NCBI GenBank assembly: GCA_003022565.1
Contig: PXTN01000063.1
Location: forward strand, 1 to 50,422
Direction: 5' to 3'
DNA: 50,422 nt
Source: Bacteroidetes bacterium QS_3_64_15
GTDB taxonomy: Bacteria > Bacteroidota > Rhodothermia > Rhodothermales > Salinibacteraceae
Shown: piece by piece, positions 25,758 through 34,800 of the stretch
How positions within the stretch are numbered: position 1 is the stretch's first letter
Layout: each line of letters opens with the position of its first letter
Translations under genes and position numbers: made by a program
Notes under the pieces: generated by a model
What the model was told of the DNA's origin: nothing
Database searches by the model: none
The model's input: only the letters and a program-made list of their open reading frames with translations

Positions 25758-27803
25758 ATGACGCCCCGCGACAAGCTCGAATCGATCGCAATCAATCTCT
25801 GGTGGAGCTGGGACCCCGAGGCCCGCGCCCTCTTCCGGCGCCTCAACCCCGAGGTCTACCGGGCCTCGGACAACAATCCGCAGGCCGCCCTGGCGACCGC
25901 CGACGAGGCGGTGCTCGACGATCCGGCTTTTCAGGACGACATCGACACCGTGTACGATCGCTACCGGGACTATATGGAGCGGGATTCGCACGTGGAGGAC
26001 GCCCCCGAGACGGCCTACTTCTGCATGGAGTACGGCCTCCACGAGAGCCTGTCGCTCTATTCGGGGGGCCTTGGCGTGCTGGCCGGCGATCATGCAAAGG
26101 CCGCGTCCGACCTCGGGCTTCCCTTCACGGGCATCGGACTCTTTCTGCGCGAAGGATACTTCAGGCAGTCCTTCGACGCCAACGGCTGGCAGGAATCCAC
26201 GTACCCGGTTCTCGACCCGGCCAAGCACCCCGTCTCGCTCGTCTCGAAAGGGGGCGGTGATCCGCTCACCGTTACGGTCCCCATCGGCACGCATGCGATC
26301 GAGGTGCGGGCCTGGAAGGTGGCCCTGGGCCGCACGGACCTGTACCTGCTCGACACCGACTTCGACGCGAACCCGGAGGACTTCCGTCCCCTCACGCGCC
26401 GGCTCTATCAGGGAGGAGACTACGAGCGTATCCGGCAGGAACTCGTCCTCGGCATCGGCGGCCTCCGCATGCTGCGCGCCCTGGAGACGGAGCCCGCCGT
26501 GTACCACGCCAACGAGGGGCACTGCGCCTTCCTGATGCTGGAGCTGTTGCGCGAGCGGCTGGCGGCGGGGGACGACCAGGAGACGGCAGAGGCGTGGGTG
26601 CGCAATCGGAGCGTCTTCACCACCCACACGCCGGTCATGGCCGGGCACGATCACTTCGCGCCCGACCTCTTCACGGAAGCAATGGCCGGCTTCCGGGACC
26701 AAATCAACCTCAGCAACCACGACCTGCTCAGTTACGGGCGGGTTCACCCGGACGACCACGAGGAGACGTTTACCATGACGGTGCTCGGCCTCAAACTGTC
26801 CCGGGCGGCCAACGGCGTCTCGAAGCTCAACGGCCACGTCGCCCGCCAGCAATGGGAGGACCTCTACCCGGACTGCTCGCTCGAGGAGGTCCCGATCGAC
26901 TCGATCACCAACGGGGTGCATCTTCCTACCTGGACGGCCGGTCCGGCCCGCGACTTTCTGGCGGATCACATCCACAACGATCTTACAATGTCCCAGGACT
27001 CAGATCAGTGGGGAGGGCTAGCGGACCTAAGCGACGAGACGCTCTGGAACTACCGGTGTTCGCTCCGCGAGCGACTGCTCGACTACGTGGAAGGGAAGGT
27101 GCAGGCGCAGAGTCTCCCAATGCACCCCGACCTCGACCCTGAGGCCCTCACCATCGGCTTTGCGCGCCGCTTCGCTACCTACAAGCGCGCCCCGCTTATC
27201 TTCCGGGATCGGGAGCGAGCCCGCGCCCTCTTCGCCGACACAGACCGCCCCATCCAACTCCTTTACGCAGGCAAGGCCCACCCGGCCGATGACGGGGGCA
27301 AGCGGTTCATCCAGCGCATCTATGAGATCAGCCAGACGGCGGGCTTCGAGGGAAAAGTGGTCTTCCTCGAAGGCTACGACATGGAGATAGGCCGCATGCT
27401 CGTCTCCGGGTGCGACGTGTGGCTCAACAACCCGCGCCGCCCCCTGGAGGCCTCCGGCACGAGCGGGCAGAAGGTGGCCGCCCACGGCGGGCTCAACCTG
27501 AGCGTGCTCGACGGCTGGTGGCCCGAGGGCTATAACGGCGACAACGGCTGGGCCATTGGGCCGGAGCCGACCGGCGACTACGGCGAGGCTGACCCGGCGG
27601 TCCAGGACGAGCAGGACGCCGCCGCCCTCTACCGGCAACTCGAAGAGCACGTCATCCCCACGTTCTACGACCGCGGGGCGGACGGCCTTCCCTCGGCCTG
27701 GATCGACATGATGCGCGAAGCCATGACGGGCCTGCCCGCCCCCTTCAGTGCCAAGCGCATGGTGCTCAAGTACGTGGAGGAGGTGTACCGGAACGACGGG
27801 TGA
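25758..27803 (+). CDS. glgP: Alpha-glucan phosphorylase
   Basis: PLP enzyme releasing glucose-1-phosphate from glycogen or other alpha-1,4-glucans. 681 residues, the short bacterial/archaeal type. Family signatures: ETAYFCMEYGLHESLSLYSG, GGLGVLAGDHAKAASDLGLP near the N-terminus, VYHANEGHCAFLMLELLRER, TTHTPVMAGHDHF, and the C-terminal PLP region EASGTSGQKVAAHGGLNLS with the Lys that holds the cofactor. The ATG at 25758 gives MTPRDKLESIAINLWWSWDP, the usual start of the domain; 40 extra open codons upstream are not conserved-looking. It is convergent with a GH15 gene. The pair suggests storage-glucan or trehalose/maltosaccharide turnover. Confidence 0.93.
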   Translation: MTPRDKLESIAINLWWSWDPEARALFRRLNPEVYRASDNNPQAALATADEAVLDDPAFQDDIDTVYDRYRDYMERDSHVEDAPETAYFCMEYGLHESLSLYSGGLGVLAGDHAKAASDLGLPFTGIGLFLREGYFRQSFDANGWQESTYPVLDPAKHPVSLVSKGGGDPLTVTVPIGTHAIEVRAWKVALGRTDLYLLDTDFDANPEDFRPLTRRLYQGGDYERIRQELVLGIGGLRMLRALETEPAVYHANEGHCAFLMLELLRERLAAGDDQETAEAWVRNRSVFTTHTPVMAGHDHFAPDLFTEAMAGFRDQINLSNHDLLSYGRVHPDDHEETFTMTVLGLKLSRAANGVSKLNGHVARQQWEDLYPDCSLEEVPIDSITNGVHLPTWTAGPARDFLADHIHNDLTMSQDSDQWGGLADLSDETLWNYRCSLRERLLDYVEGKVQAQSLPMHPDLDPEALTIGFARRFATYKRAPLIFRDRERARALFADTDRPIQLLYAGKAHPADDGGKRFIQRIYEISQTAGFEGKVVFLEGYDMEIGRMLVSGCDVWLNNPRRPLEASGTSGQKVAAHGGLNLSVLDGWWPEGYNGDNGWAIGPEPTGDYGEADPAVQDEQDAAALYRQLEEHVIPTFYDRGADGLPSAWIDMMREAMTGLPAPFSAKRMVLKYVEEVYRNDG

Positions 27804-27890
27804 GCAAACGATCGCCATGACAGGGCGCGACGGGTCCCCCGCTCACGCCGGCACGTGTCCGCGCTGCACTGGTGGGAAGCTGCACGCCCG

Positions 27891-27909
27891 TCGGAGACAC
27901 CGTCTCCGA
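27891..27909. terminator. Hairpin between convergent glgP and GH15 genes
   Basis: TCGGAGAC-ACC-GTCTCCGA, a perfect 8-bp stem with a 3-nt loop. It sits 87 bp after the glgP stop and 105 bp after the GH15 stop. There is no strong T-tract on either strand, so it may be a weak bidirectional terminator or an RNA-stabilising hairpin. Confidence 0.5.
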
Positions 27910-28014
27910 AATCAAGAAAATCGTTTCTCCTCTTCGGCCTCGGCGTGGCATGGACGAAGGCAATGCCAAGGAATGCAGAGGACTCATCTCTACTGTACTC
28001 GCACTCCTGCCGGT

Positions 28015-29859
28015 TCAAGATGCTGACGGGCCGGACGAATCGTCAGACGCTTTTTCGAGGGTGAGGACGGCGTTGATGAGCCCTACGTGGGTGAACGCCT
28101 GCGGGAAGTTGCCCAGGAAGGCGCCGGTCTCCGGGTCGATTTCTTCGGCGAAGAGGCCGAGGTCGTTGGTGTAGGAAAGCGTCCGGTCGAGATCCTCCCG
28201 GGCCTCCTCGATCCGCCCGAGCCGGGCAAACATCTCCTCATCCCAGAAGCTGCAGATGCCGAATGCCCCCTCTTCGGACGACAGGCCGTCGTCGGTGCTG
28301 GGCGGATAGCGGTAGAGGAGCCCGTCCTGAGCCAGCTCCTGATGGTGGTGCTCAAATGTCGACTCCATGCGGGGGGCGGTGGCCTCGGTGTAGCCGTAGA
28401 ACGGAAGCAATAGCAGGCTCGCGTCCACTTGGTCTCCGTCGAACGTGGCGACGTAGCTCTCTAGACCTTCGTTGTACCCGTGCTCCTCGACGGCCTGCCG
28501 GATGTCGGCACGCACGTCTCGATAGTAGTCGACGGGGACCGACAGGTAGCCCTCTTCGTGGAGCGCAACGAGATGATCCAGCGCGACCCAGCACATTGCC
28601 TTGGAGAACGTGTGGTGGTGACGACCGGAGCGCACCTCCCAGATGCCCTCGTCCGGCCCTCGCCAGCGGACGCACACCTCGTCGCCGAGCTCGGTCAGCA
28701 GCCGTTCGTGCCATCCGTCCAGTCGCTCCTCGTACTGCACAAATTCGTACGCCGCGCTGATGAGCTCACCGTACGTGTCGAGCTGAAGCTGATCGTAGGC
28801 CCCGTTGCCGATCCGGACCGGGGGCGACCGACGGTAGCCTTCCAGGTGGGACACCGTCCGCTCCTCCACGTCCGCATTGCCGTGCACGTCGTACAGCACC
28901 GAGAGCTCGGGGGCCGTGAGGCGGGTGGCGTGCAGGAGCCACGAGAAGAAGGCGCGGCCCTCCTCATCGTAGCCCAGCTCGTAGAGGGCCCGCAGCGTAA
29001 GGGCCGCGTCGCGGAGCCAGCAGTAGCGGTAGTCCCAGTTGCGCTCGCCGCCGATGGCCTCCGGGAGCGACGTGGTGGGCGCCGCCACGATGGCCCCCGA
29101 CGGGGCGAAGGTCATGAGCTTCAGCGTGAGGGCACTCCGCACCACGGCGCCCCGATACGGCCCCTCGTACTCACACTGCGACGCCCAGTCGCGCCAGTAG
29201 TCGACGGATCGCGCCAGCTTTCGCTCGGCGTGCTCGCCCAGGAGGGGCAGGACGGCGGGCTCCCCCTCGTCGTAGGTGAGGGAGAGAAATTGCTGGTCGC
29301 CCGCCCGGAGGGTGTGCTGGGCGTAGAGGGCCCCTCGCCCGCGAGACCGAGTGAGCGGAAGCTCGCTCCGGACGATGAGGACCGTTCCCTTGTGATTGTA
29401 GAAAAACCCGTGCGGCCCGCGGTCCTCCATCGGCGGATCGATCCGTCCGTATTCAAGCCGCGGGTCGCAGGCGACGCTCACCTCGACGGTCCCCTCCACA
29501 CACTCGATTCTGCGGAGGACCTCGTGCGTCGGCCACAGCTCGCGCCGGTACGCGGGTCGCTCGGCCACCGGCATCAGATCCGTCAGGCGAAGCACCCCGG
29601 TGTCCGTCGTGAAGGTGGTCTCCAGCACGTTCGTGTTGGGGAGGTACCGGCGCTCCACCGTGAAGTCTTCCACCGGACAGACTTGAAAGTGGCCGCCATC
29701 GTCGGCATCGAGCAGAGCGGCAAAGATCGAGGGACTGTCGAATCGGGGCCAGCAAAGCCAGTCGATCGATCCGTTCTTTCCCACGAGGGCGGCGCTCGCG
29801 CAGTCGCCGATGACGGCGTAGTCCTCAATGGGCGCGTAGCGGGCGTCCGCGTCAGGCAT
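28015..29859 (-). CDS. Glycoside hydrolase family 15 (glucoamylase/trehalase type)
   Basis: A 614-residue (alpha/alpha)6-barrel hydrolase that releases glucose from alpha-glucosides. The N-terminal beta-sandwich begins with IEDYAVIGDCASAALVGKNG and contains SIDWLCWPRFDSPSIFAALL, both typical. The barrel has SLPEAIGGERNWDYRYCWLR, then the first catalytic region PDEGIWEVRSGRHHHTFSK with the general acid Glu. The second reads LGLFAEEIDPETGAFLGNFP followed by QAFTHVGLINA, with the base Glu. No signal peptide, so it is cytosolic. Several bacterial members of this subgroup act as trehalases, others as glucoamylases; sequence alone does not decide. It is convergent with glgP, consistent with shared glucan or trehalose catabolism. 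Confidence 0.92.
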   Translation of the reverse strand: MPDADARYAPIEDYAVIGDCASAALVGKNGSIDWLCWPRFDSPSIFAALLDADDGGHFQVCPVEDFTVERRYLPNTNVLETTFTTDTGVLRLTDLMPVAERPAYRRELWPTHEVLRRIECVEGTVEVSVACDPRLEYGRIDPPMEDRGPHGFFYNHKGTVLIVRSELPLTRSRGRGALYAQHTLRAGDQQFLSLTYDEGEPAVLPLLGEHAERKLARSVDYWRDWASQCEYEGPYRGAVVRSALTLKLMTFAPSGAIVAAPTTSLPEAIGGERNWDYRYCWLRDAALTLRALYELGYDEEGRAFFSWLLHATRLTAPELSVLYDVHGNADVEERTVSHLEGYRRSPPVRIGNGAYDQLQLDTYGELISAAYEFVQYEERLDGWHERLLTELGDEVCVRWRGPDEGIWEVRSGRHHHTFSKAMCWVALDHLVALHEEGYLSVPVDYYRDVRADIRQAVEEHGYNEGLESYVATFDGDQVDASLLLLPFYGYTEATAPRMESTFEHHHQELAQDGLLYRYPPSTDDGLSSEEGAFGICSFWDEEMFARLGRIEEAREDLDRTLSYTNDLGLFAEEIDPETGAFLGNFPQAFTHVGLINAVLTLEKASDDSSGPSAS

Positions 29860-30092
29860 CCGACAGCGTGCAAGCAGTGACTCAAAGAGAGAGCGAAATG
29901 CTGCCTGCAGTCACTGACCGAAGCTCAGGTTGTTCGCGGAGACGTGTCGCCCCCCTGATACTCGTCCGTCCGTGGGCCGCCCAACCAGACGGAGCCCACT
30001 CCATAGAGACGCCGGAGCGACCTGTCGTCCGAGGCGATCCAGGAGGCGGCACAGGACCCCAGGGGGCGCGGCAGGTCGCTGCGAGAGGCGCT

Positions 30093-30186
30093 TTCACTGT
30101 GCAGATTTACTACGCCGACGGTTCCGAGAAGTCGCTCGGTTCAGACCAATCAGGTCGATGTGGAGAGAGGGAAGTTGCACAGTGAA
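30093..30186. repeat. 94-bp element with perfect 11-bp terminal inverted repeats
   Basis: TTCACTGTGCA (30093-30103) and TGCACAGTGAA (30176-30186) are perfect inverted copies. Between them CCGAG-AAGTCG-CTCGG forms a further 5-bp hairpin. No coding capacity. It is MITE-like or a structured RNA leader/trailer; no target duplication is obvious. Confidence 0.5.
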
Positions 30187-30232
30187 TCTTGGCGTTCGAT
30201 ATCCCGTGACGCAGCACGCCGCCGAGCAAAGA

Positions 30233-30251
30233 CTGCAGCGGAGCGCTGCAG
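30233..30251. repeat. Perfect 8-bp hairpin
   Basis: CTGCAGCG-GAG-CGCTGCAG, 47 bp after the element at 30093-30186. No T-tract follows, so it is unlikely to be an intrinsic terminator. Confidence 0.55.
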
Positions 30252-31095
30252 GTTGATTCTGTGAGTCGGTCCGAGGAGCAGCTGTCACGAAAGGGACGGC
30301 CACTCGCAGCTGCTTCCGGCGGGAGGGGCTCCGCCCACCTTCCTGAAAGTTCTCTCACGGGGAGATTCCCGCGCAATCCCCATCAAGGCTTCGATTGCAG
30401 GGGGATTGCTCTCCGGTCCTCCCGATCTGCGCAAGCCCGAAGGAGGTTTGTCCTCTTCGCGAGCGGCTCCGAGCCTCTTCCCGTCGAGCCGGCGTCCTTC
30501 GACGCAGGGACCGCCGGAAAGGCCGCTCCACCCCGTAGCGGGGGAGCGAGACCGAGAGTCGTGGAAGGGAACCGAACCGGTGTAGTCGATCACGCTCCCA
30601 GTCAAGTCGATAGTCACGGCGATTCGCTGCGCATGGGCGTCCATGCTCCCGGCGAGCGGCGCGGCGCACACGACGAGTGCGGCGACGATCCAGTACGGTG
30701 GAGAGTCCCTCGGAAGAAGCCCGGGAGTCTGAACCGGTTGGAGAACGGGGATTTCGCAAGGCTGAGGGGAAGGGGGCGTCCGACTGAGGAGGAAACTTTC
30801 GGGGGCCGCCGTGTCGTATGTGCCCCTCCGGCCGGGTGTAGCAACACGGGAGAAGGGGTCCAAGGGAGAGGCGCCAGCCTGTAGACATCTTCCCCACACG
30901 CTTGTAGAAAGAAGTACCACATCCCCGATTGCCCTCTGCCCACCGCACCGCTGCCAAACGTGTTGTATCCTTTCGGGAGTCTCCTATTCCCGAACGCCTC
31001 GAGGATTTCAGGGCCGAGGAGTCGGGCCTCATGGATGCCGGAATTCGTCGGCGCCCGGCCCACGTCGCTGCTTTTCTGAATAAGCCCACATCCCC

Positions 31096-31308
31096 ATGTC
31101 CGTAGCCAAGTCCCTCGAACTTCTCGCTGAAGGCGACACACTGGAGGACGCCACCGAAGCCGCTGTTGAGGAGGCCTCCAAAACAATTGCCAACATTCAA
31201 AGCGTCTATGTCGACAACTACCGCGCCGTCGTCGAGGACGGACGCATTCAAGCCTACCGGGTCCGCGCCAAGGTCACCTTTATTCTTCAGGACGAAGGAG
31301 CAAAATAG
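31096..31308 (+). CDS. Dodecin family flavin-binding protein
   Basis: A 70-residue protein of the dodecin fold (beta-alpha-beta-beta), which assembles into a hollow dodecamer that stores flavins (FMN, riboflavin or lumichrome) in the cytosol. Signatures: SLELLAEGDTLEDATEAAVE helix start, then AYRVRAKVTFILQDE as the last strand. The Trp that stacks on the flavin in most dodecins (motif SVWV) is Tyr here (SVYV, Tyr38). This could change flavin stacking or ligand preference. Length and all other positions are normal. It has its own upstream gap and is followed by an unrelated small gene. Confidence 0.9.
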   Translation: MSVAKSLELLAEGDTLEDATEAAVEEASKTIANIQSVYVDNYRAVVEDGRIQAYRVRAKVTFILQDEGAK

Positions 31309-31548
31309 AAATGTCGATTAAGGATTGAACCGCCGAATCAGCCACAGGACGCTGCTGAGGACGATTCGCTTTTCACGAGATGCAACTCAGCATGCCCTCA
31401 CGGCCGGCAAACGGCGATTCTGCTCAACCCTTACTTCTCCCTCGCTTCTGTGGCCGCAGAGCCGGAAACAGCGGAACTCAGTGTTGATTCTGCCTTCGCT
31501 CAGGACCGCGGGCCCGCCCTAAAAGCCACGATCCCGAAGGAGCTCCCC

Positions 31549-31863
31549 ATGTCCCTACCAGTCAACGCCGACAATTCGGATGCTCGACCCGTCTCTCCCG
31601 GTTCGCTCCCGGTCGAGACGACGACGGTGATCGTGTGGCGGCCGGAGAGGAGCTCCCGCGCCGACCTAGAGGGCCTCCTTCGGCGGTGGGCTCGCAGGGG
31701 CTGGACCGTTCGCCGCTGCGAACCGCGCGTGCTGGAAGGACCGGCCCATGGCGCGCTTCTCGTACTGGAGCGCGAGGCTCTTCAAAAACGCCTGCGGCGG
31801 CGCCCGATTCATCGGACCGCCGACTGCGAGGAGCGCTCGTCCCGGGAGAGCGCGGAGGCGTAG
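31549..31863 (+). CDS. Small protein of unknown function
   Basis: 104 residues from the ATG at 31549, which is preceded by AAGGAG with a 6-base spacer. This is one of the few clear Shine-Dalgarno sites in the window and decides the start over an upstream ATG at 31450. The body reads TTTVIVWRPERSSRADLEGL, then LRRWARRGWTVRRCEPRVLE and GALLVLERE. It looks like a single beta-alpha-beta unit with a Trp/Arg-rich helix, followed by a basic tail. No family recognised. It is unusually basic for this organism. Confidence 0.6.
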   Translation: MSLPVNADNSDARPVSPGSLPVETTTVIVWRPERSSRADLEGLLRRWARRGWTVRRCEPRVLEGPAHGALLVLEREALQKRLRRRPIHRTADCEERSSRESAEA

Positions 31864-31978
31864 GACATGGACGACGGCGTGCATCGCTGTAGCATGTGTC
31901 TCCCCGGGTCCTCCCCGCCGGGCCTTCTGGGAAAGGGCCGGCCTCGCCAACGTGTCTCGCAGCCGCTCCCCGCCCGCC

Positions 31979-32845
31979 ATGACCGATCCCGACGCGGCGA
32001 CGCCGCCCGCTCCCAACCTCGACATTGCCGAGCGCTTCCGCGAGGTCGCCGACCTGCTGGAGGCGCAGGACGCCAGCCCCTTCCGGGTCCGCGCCTACCG
32101 CCAAGGAGCCTCCACCCTCGCCCAGCTCGATCAGTCCGTTGAGGACCTGTACGGAGAGGGCGGCCGGGAGGCCCTGAAAGACCTTCCCACCATCGGCGCG
32201 TCCCTCACCAATGCCATCACGGAGATGCTGGAGACGGGCCAGTGGCGCTTCCTGGAGCGGCTGGAGGGCACCGCCACGCCCGAGTCGATCTTCGGTCAGG
32301 TGGCCAGCATCGGGCCCGAACTCGCTGAGCGGATCCACGACCAGCTCGACATTGACACGCTGGAGGAACTGGAGCGGGCGGCCCACGACGGGCGACTCGC
32401 CGAGGTGGAGGGGTTTGGCGAGCGTCGTCTCCAGACGGTGAAGGAATCGCTGAACGCCCGGCTGCGCCGGCGTCGATCCGAGGGCGCGGCGGTGCCGGTG
32501 GCCGAGCTGCTCGACGTGGACCGCGAGTACCGCCGCAAGGCCGCGCGAGACGAACTGCGACGCATTGCCCCCCGCCGCTTCAACCCGGAGGACGAAGCGT
32601 GGCTTCCCATCCTCCACACCGAGCGCGACGGCCGCCACTACACGGCCCTCTACTCCAACACGGCCCGCGCCCACGAGCTCGACAAGACCGACGACTGGGT
32701 GGTTCTCTACCTGGAGGACGAACAGCAGGCCCAGTGGACGGTAGTCACGGAACCGTCTGGATCCCTCGCGGGAAACCGGGTCGTCCGAGGGCGGGAGGCG
32801 GAGTGTCAGCGGTACTACGAAGCGGAGACAGAGGCCGAGCGCTGA
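31979..32845 (+). CDS. Helix-hairpin-helix protein resembling the N-terminus of DNA polymerase X
   Basis: A 288-residue DNA-binding protein. Its first 190 residues match the 8-kDa plus fingers region of PolX-family enzymes: IAERFREVADLLEAQDASPF, RVRAYRQGASTLAQL, LKDLPTIGASLTNAITEMLE as a first HhH, ESIFGQVASIGPELAERIHD and VEGFGERRLQTVKESL as further HhH motifs. The polymerase palm and PHP nuclease domains are absent. A C-terminal domain (WLPILHTERDGRHYTALYSN; DWVVLYLEDEQQAQWTVVTE) replaces them and looks like a small beta domain. The ATG at 31979 starts MTDPDAATPPAP. It probably binds branched or gapped DNA, but its role is unknown. Confidence 0.8.
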   Translation: MTDPDAATPPAPNLDIAERFREVADLLEAQDASPFRVRAYRQGASTLAQLDQSVEDLYGEGGREALKDLPTIGASLTNAITEMLETGQWRFLERLEGTATPESIFGQVASIGPELAERIHDQLDIDTLEELERAAHDGRLAEVEGFGERRLQTVKESLNARLRRRRSEGAAVPVAELLDVDREYRRKAARDELRRIAPRRFNPEDEAWLPILHTERDGRHYTALYSNTARAHELDKTDDWVVLYLEDEQQAQWTVVTEPSGSLAGNRVVRGREAECQRYYEAETEAER

Positions 32846-33117
32846 CGATGGAGTCGGCGACCGCTCGCGCCGCCTCGCGGTTCGGAGGACGCCCCGTCGC
32901 GAAGCCGTTCGAGAGACGGCCGCTGGCCCTCGACGATCTTCGCCACCGCTGCGTCCAGCGAGAAGTACGAGGTCCGGTCCGGCTCCGGGAAGCGTTGCGT
33001 ATTTTGTACCGTGCCACGATCGGAGTGGGCCAAATACGCAATATTGCGCCCCGAGCGCAGCGAAGAAGTAGTTTTGGAAGCTTCTGAGCCTTGTTGCTTT
33101 TTCCTCCTCCTGCTATC

Positions 33118-34701
33118 ATGCGCACCCTTCTGGTGTTTTTCTCTGCCACACTGTTGCTTCTCGGAGTCGCGTTCGGCACCGGGAAATCCGGCACGACGCC
33201 GCCCGACGATCCACTGGTGGTGACGGTCCACTGGGACGAGACGCGACAGACGATCCGTGGCTTTGGGGCATCGGGGGCTTGGAGCACGCAGTTTGTGGGG
33301 ACGTGGCCGTCGGCGAAGAAGAATCAGGTCGCCGACTGGCTGTTCAGCCAGGAAAGAGACTCGGGCGGACAGCCGGCGGGAATCGGGCTGTCGATCTGGC
33401 GCTTCAACGTGGGGGCCGGGAGCGCCGAACAGGGGGACGCAAGCGGCATCCGGAGCGCGTGGCGTCGGGCCGAAGGGTTCCTGAAGGACATTCGGGATGG
33501 GAAGCTGATGTTCGACTGGTCGCGGCAGCGGGGGCAACGCTGGTTCGCGCGGGCCGCGCGAGACCGAGGGGTGCCCACGCTCATCGCCTTCGCCAATAGC
33601 CCGCCCGTCGAGCTCACCGAGAACGGGAAGGCTTTCGGGAACGGCGGGGGGACTGCCAACCTGCCCGACGACCGTTTCGATGACTATGCCCGCTTCTTGG
33701 CCGCTGTCGCCGCGCATTTCGAAGAGGACCTTTCGTTCGACTACATTAGCCCCGTCAACGAGCCGCAATGGGACTGGAGCCAGGACGACAACCAGGAGGG
33801 CTCGCCCTACACGAACGCTGAGCTCCGGCGGCTCGTGGAGGCGCTCAACCAAGAGCTTGCCGCCCGCGACCTCGCGGCCCGGATCGAGATTCCGGAGACG
33901 GCCCGGCTCGATTTCCTATACTCGGCAAACACTGACCTTCCGCACCGCGACAATCAGATCGAGCACTTCTTTGGAGACGAGCATGCCCTTCAGGCGCGGT
34001 CGCACGTGGCACCGAAGGTGGCGGCGCACAGCTACTTCACCACCTGGCCGGTGGCCGACCTCATTCGGCAGCGCAAGAAGGTGGCTGGGCAACTTCAGTC
34101 CACGGATCCGTCCCTCGAATACTGGATGAGCGAATACTGCATCCTAGCGGATAACGAAGAGATCGAGGGACCGGGACGCGACCTCGGCATCGATCCGGCG
34201 CTCTACGTGGCCCGGGTCCTGCACGCCGACCTCACAATCGCGAATGCGTCGTCCTGGCAGTGGTGGCTCGGCATCAGCCCGGGCGACTTCAAGGACGGAC
34301 TGGTGTACGTGGATCGGGACACGAAGGCCCTCCACGACTCGAAGCTGCTGTGGGTGGTGGGCAACTACAGCCATTTTCTGCGCCCAGGGGCGGTGCGCGT
34401 AGGCGTCAGCCGGTCCGACGACACCTCCCGCCTCCACCGCATGAAGAACGGGCTGACGGTGTCGGCCTACCGCGCGGCGGACGACGAGCGTGCGGTCGTC
34501 GTGGCGACCAATCAGGCCCCGGAAGCCCGGTCGATGCGACTGCGAATGACGGGCAGACCGGACGCTGATGGGGGGCAAGTGTGGCGGCCCTATGTGACCT
34601 CCGCCGCCCATGACCTCGCGCCGCGCCCGGCCGTCGAGGGGGATTCGACACTCACCGTTCCCCCCCGCGCCATCGTCACGTTCATCGAAACGCCGAGATA
34701 G
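33118..34701 (+). CDS. GH30-family glycoside hydrolase (beta-1,6-galactanase-like), exported
   Basis: A 527-residue exported hydrolase with a signal peptide (TLLVFFSATLLLLGVAFG) from the ATG at 33118. The catalytic TIM barrel has the GH30 opening RQTIRGFGASGAWSTQFVG, GIGLSIWRFNVGAGS, and TLIAFANSPPVELTENGKAF. The acid/base Glu lies in FDYISPVNEPQWDW and the nucleophile Glu in LEYWMSEYCIL. ASSWQWWLGISPGDFKDGLVY is typical of the subfamily around endo-beta-1,6-galactanases. A C-terminal beta-sandwich (VVVATNQAPEARSMRLRM; LTVPPRAIVTFIE) completes the family pattern. Substrate specificity is inferred only. It may act with the other glycan genes in the window, although they are not in one operon. 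Confidence 0.88.
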   Translation: MRTLLVFFSATLLLLGVAFGTGKSGTTPPDDPLVVTVHWDETRQTIRGFGASGAWSTQFVGTWPSAKKNQVADWLFSQERDSGGQPAGIGLSIWRFNVGAGSAEQGDASGIRSAWRRAEGFLKDIRDGKLMFDWSRQRGQRWFARAARDRGVPTLIAFANSPPVELTENGKAFGNGGGTANLPDDRFDDYARFLAAVAAHFEEDLSFDYISPVNEPQWDWSQDDNQEGSPYTNAELRRLVEALNQELAARDLAARIEIPETARLDFLYSANTDLPHRDNQIEHFFGDEHALQARSHVAPKVAAHSYFTTWPVADLIRQRKKVAGQLQSTDPSLEYWMSEYCILADNEEIEGPGRDLGIDPALYVARVLHADLTIANASSWQWWLGISPGDFKDGLVYVDRDTKALHDSKLLWVVGNYSHFLRPGAVRVGVSRSDDTSRLHRMKNGLTVSAYRAADDERAVVVATNQAPEARSMRLRMTGRPDADGGQVWRPYVTSAAHDLAPRPAVEGDSTLTVPPRAIVTFIETPR

Positions 34702-34770
34702 CGTCTCCTGGGGGCAAGGCCTCCTCGCCCCGGTTCGCCGCCCCTTTGCTCGTACCCGTCGCCAGCACGA

Positions 34771-34800
34771 CCACACGCCAATACGCTATTCTACGCTCGG
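34771..34800. repeat. Short-period array at the end of the TrpB2 gene
   Basis: CACACGCCAATACGCTATTC followed by TACGCTCGG: degenerate units of 8-9 nt with core ACGC. It covers the last codons and the region just after the stop of the minus-strand trpB-like gene. Same style as the array at 4077-4136. Confidence 0.5.

Larger units (their letters stand above)
29860..31095. other. 1.2-kb gap without supported gene
   Basis: Open frames on both strands are long but Arg/Ser/Gly/Pro-rich and match nothing known. One minus-strand piece around 30580-30720 reads like a signal peptide followed by a short secreted stretch (IVAALVVCAAPLAGSMDAHA, then QRIAVTIDLTGSVIDY). It may be the remnant of an exported protein gene. 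Two inverted-repeat structures lie at 30093-30186 and 30233-30251. The last 100 bp presumably contain the dodecin promoter. Confidence 0.45.

Noticed and set aside
30285-30920. 211-codon minus-strand frame in the 1.2-kb gap
   Set aside because: Contains one signal-peptide-like stretch, but the rest is low-complexity Arg/Ser/Pro and no start or family is convincing.
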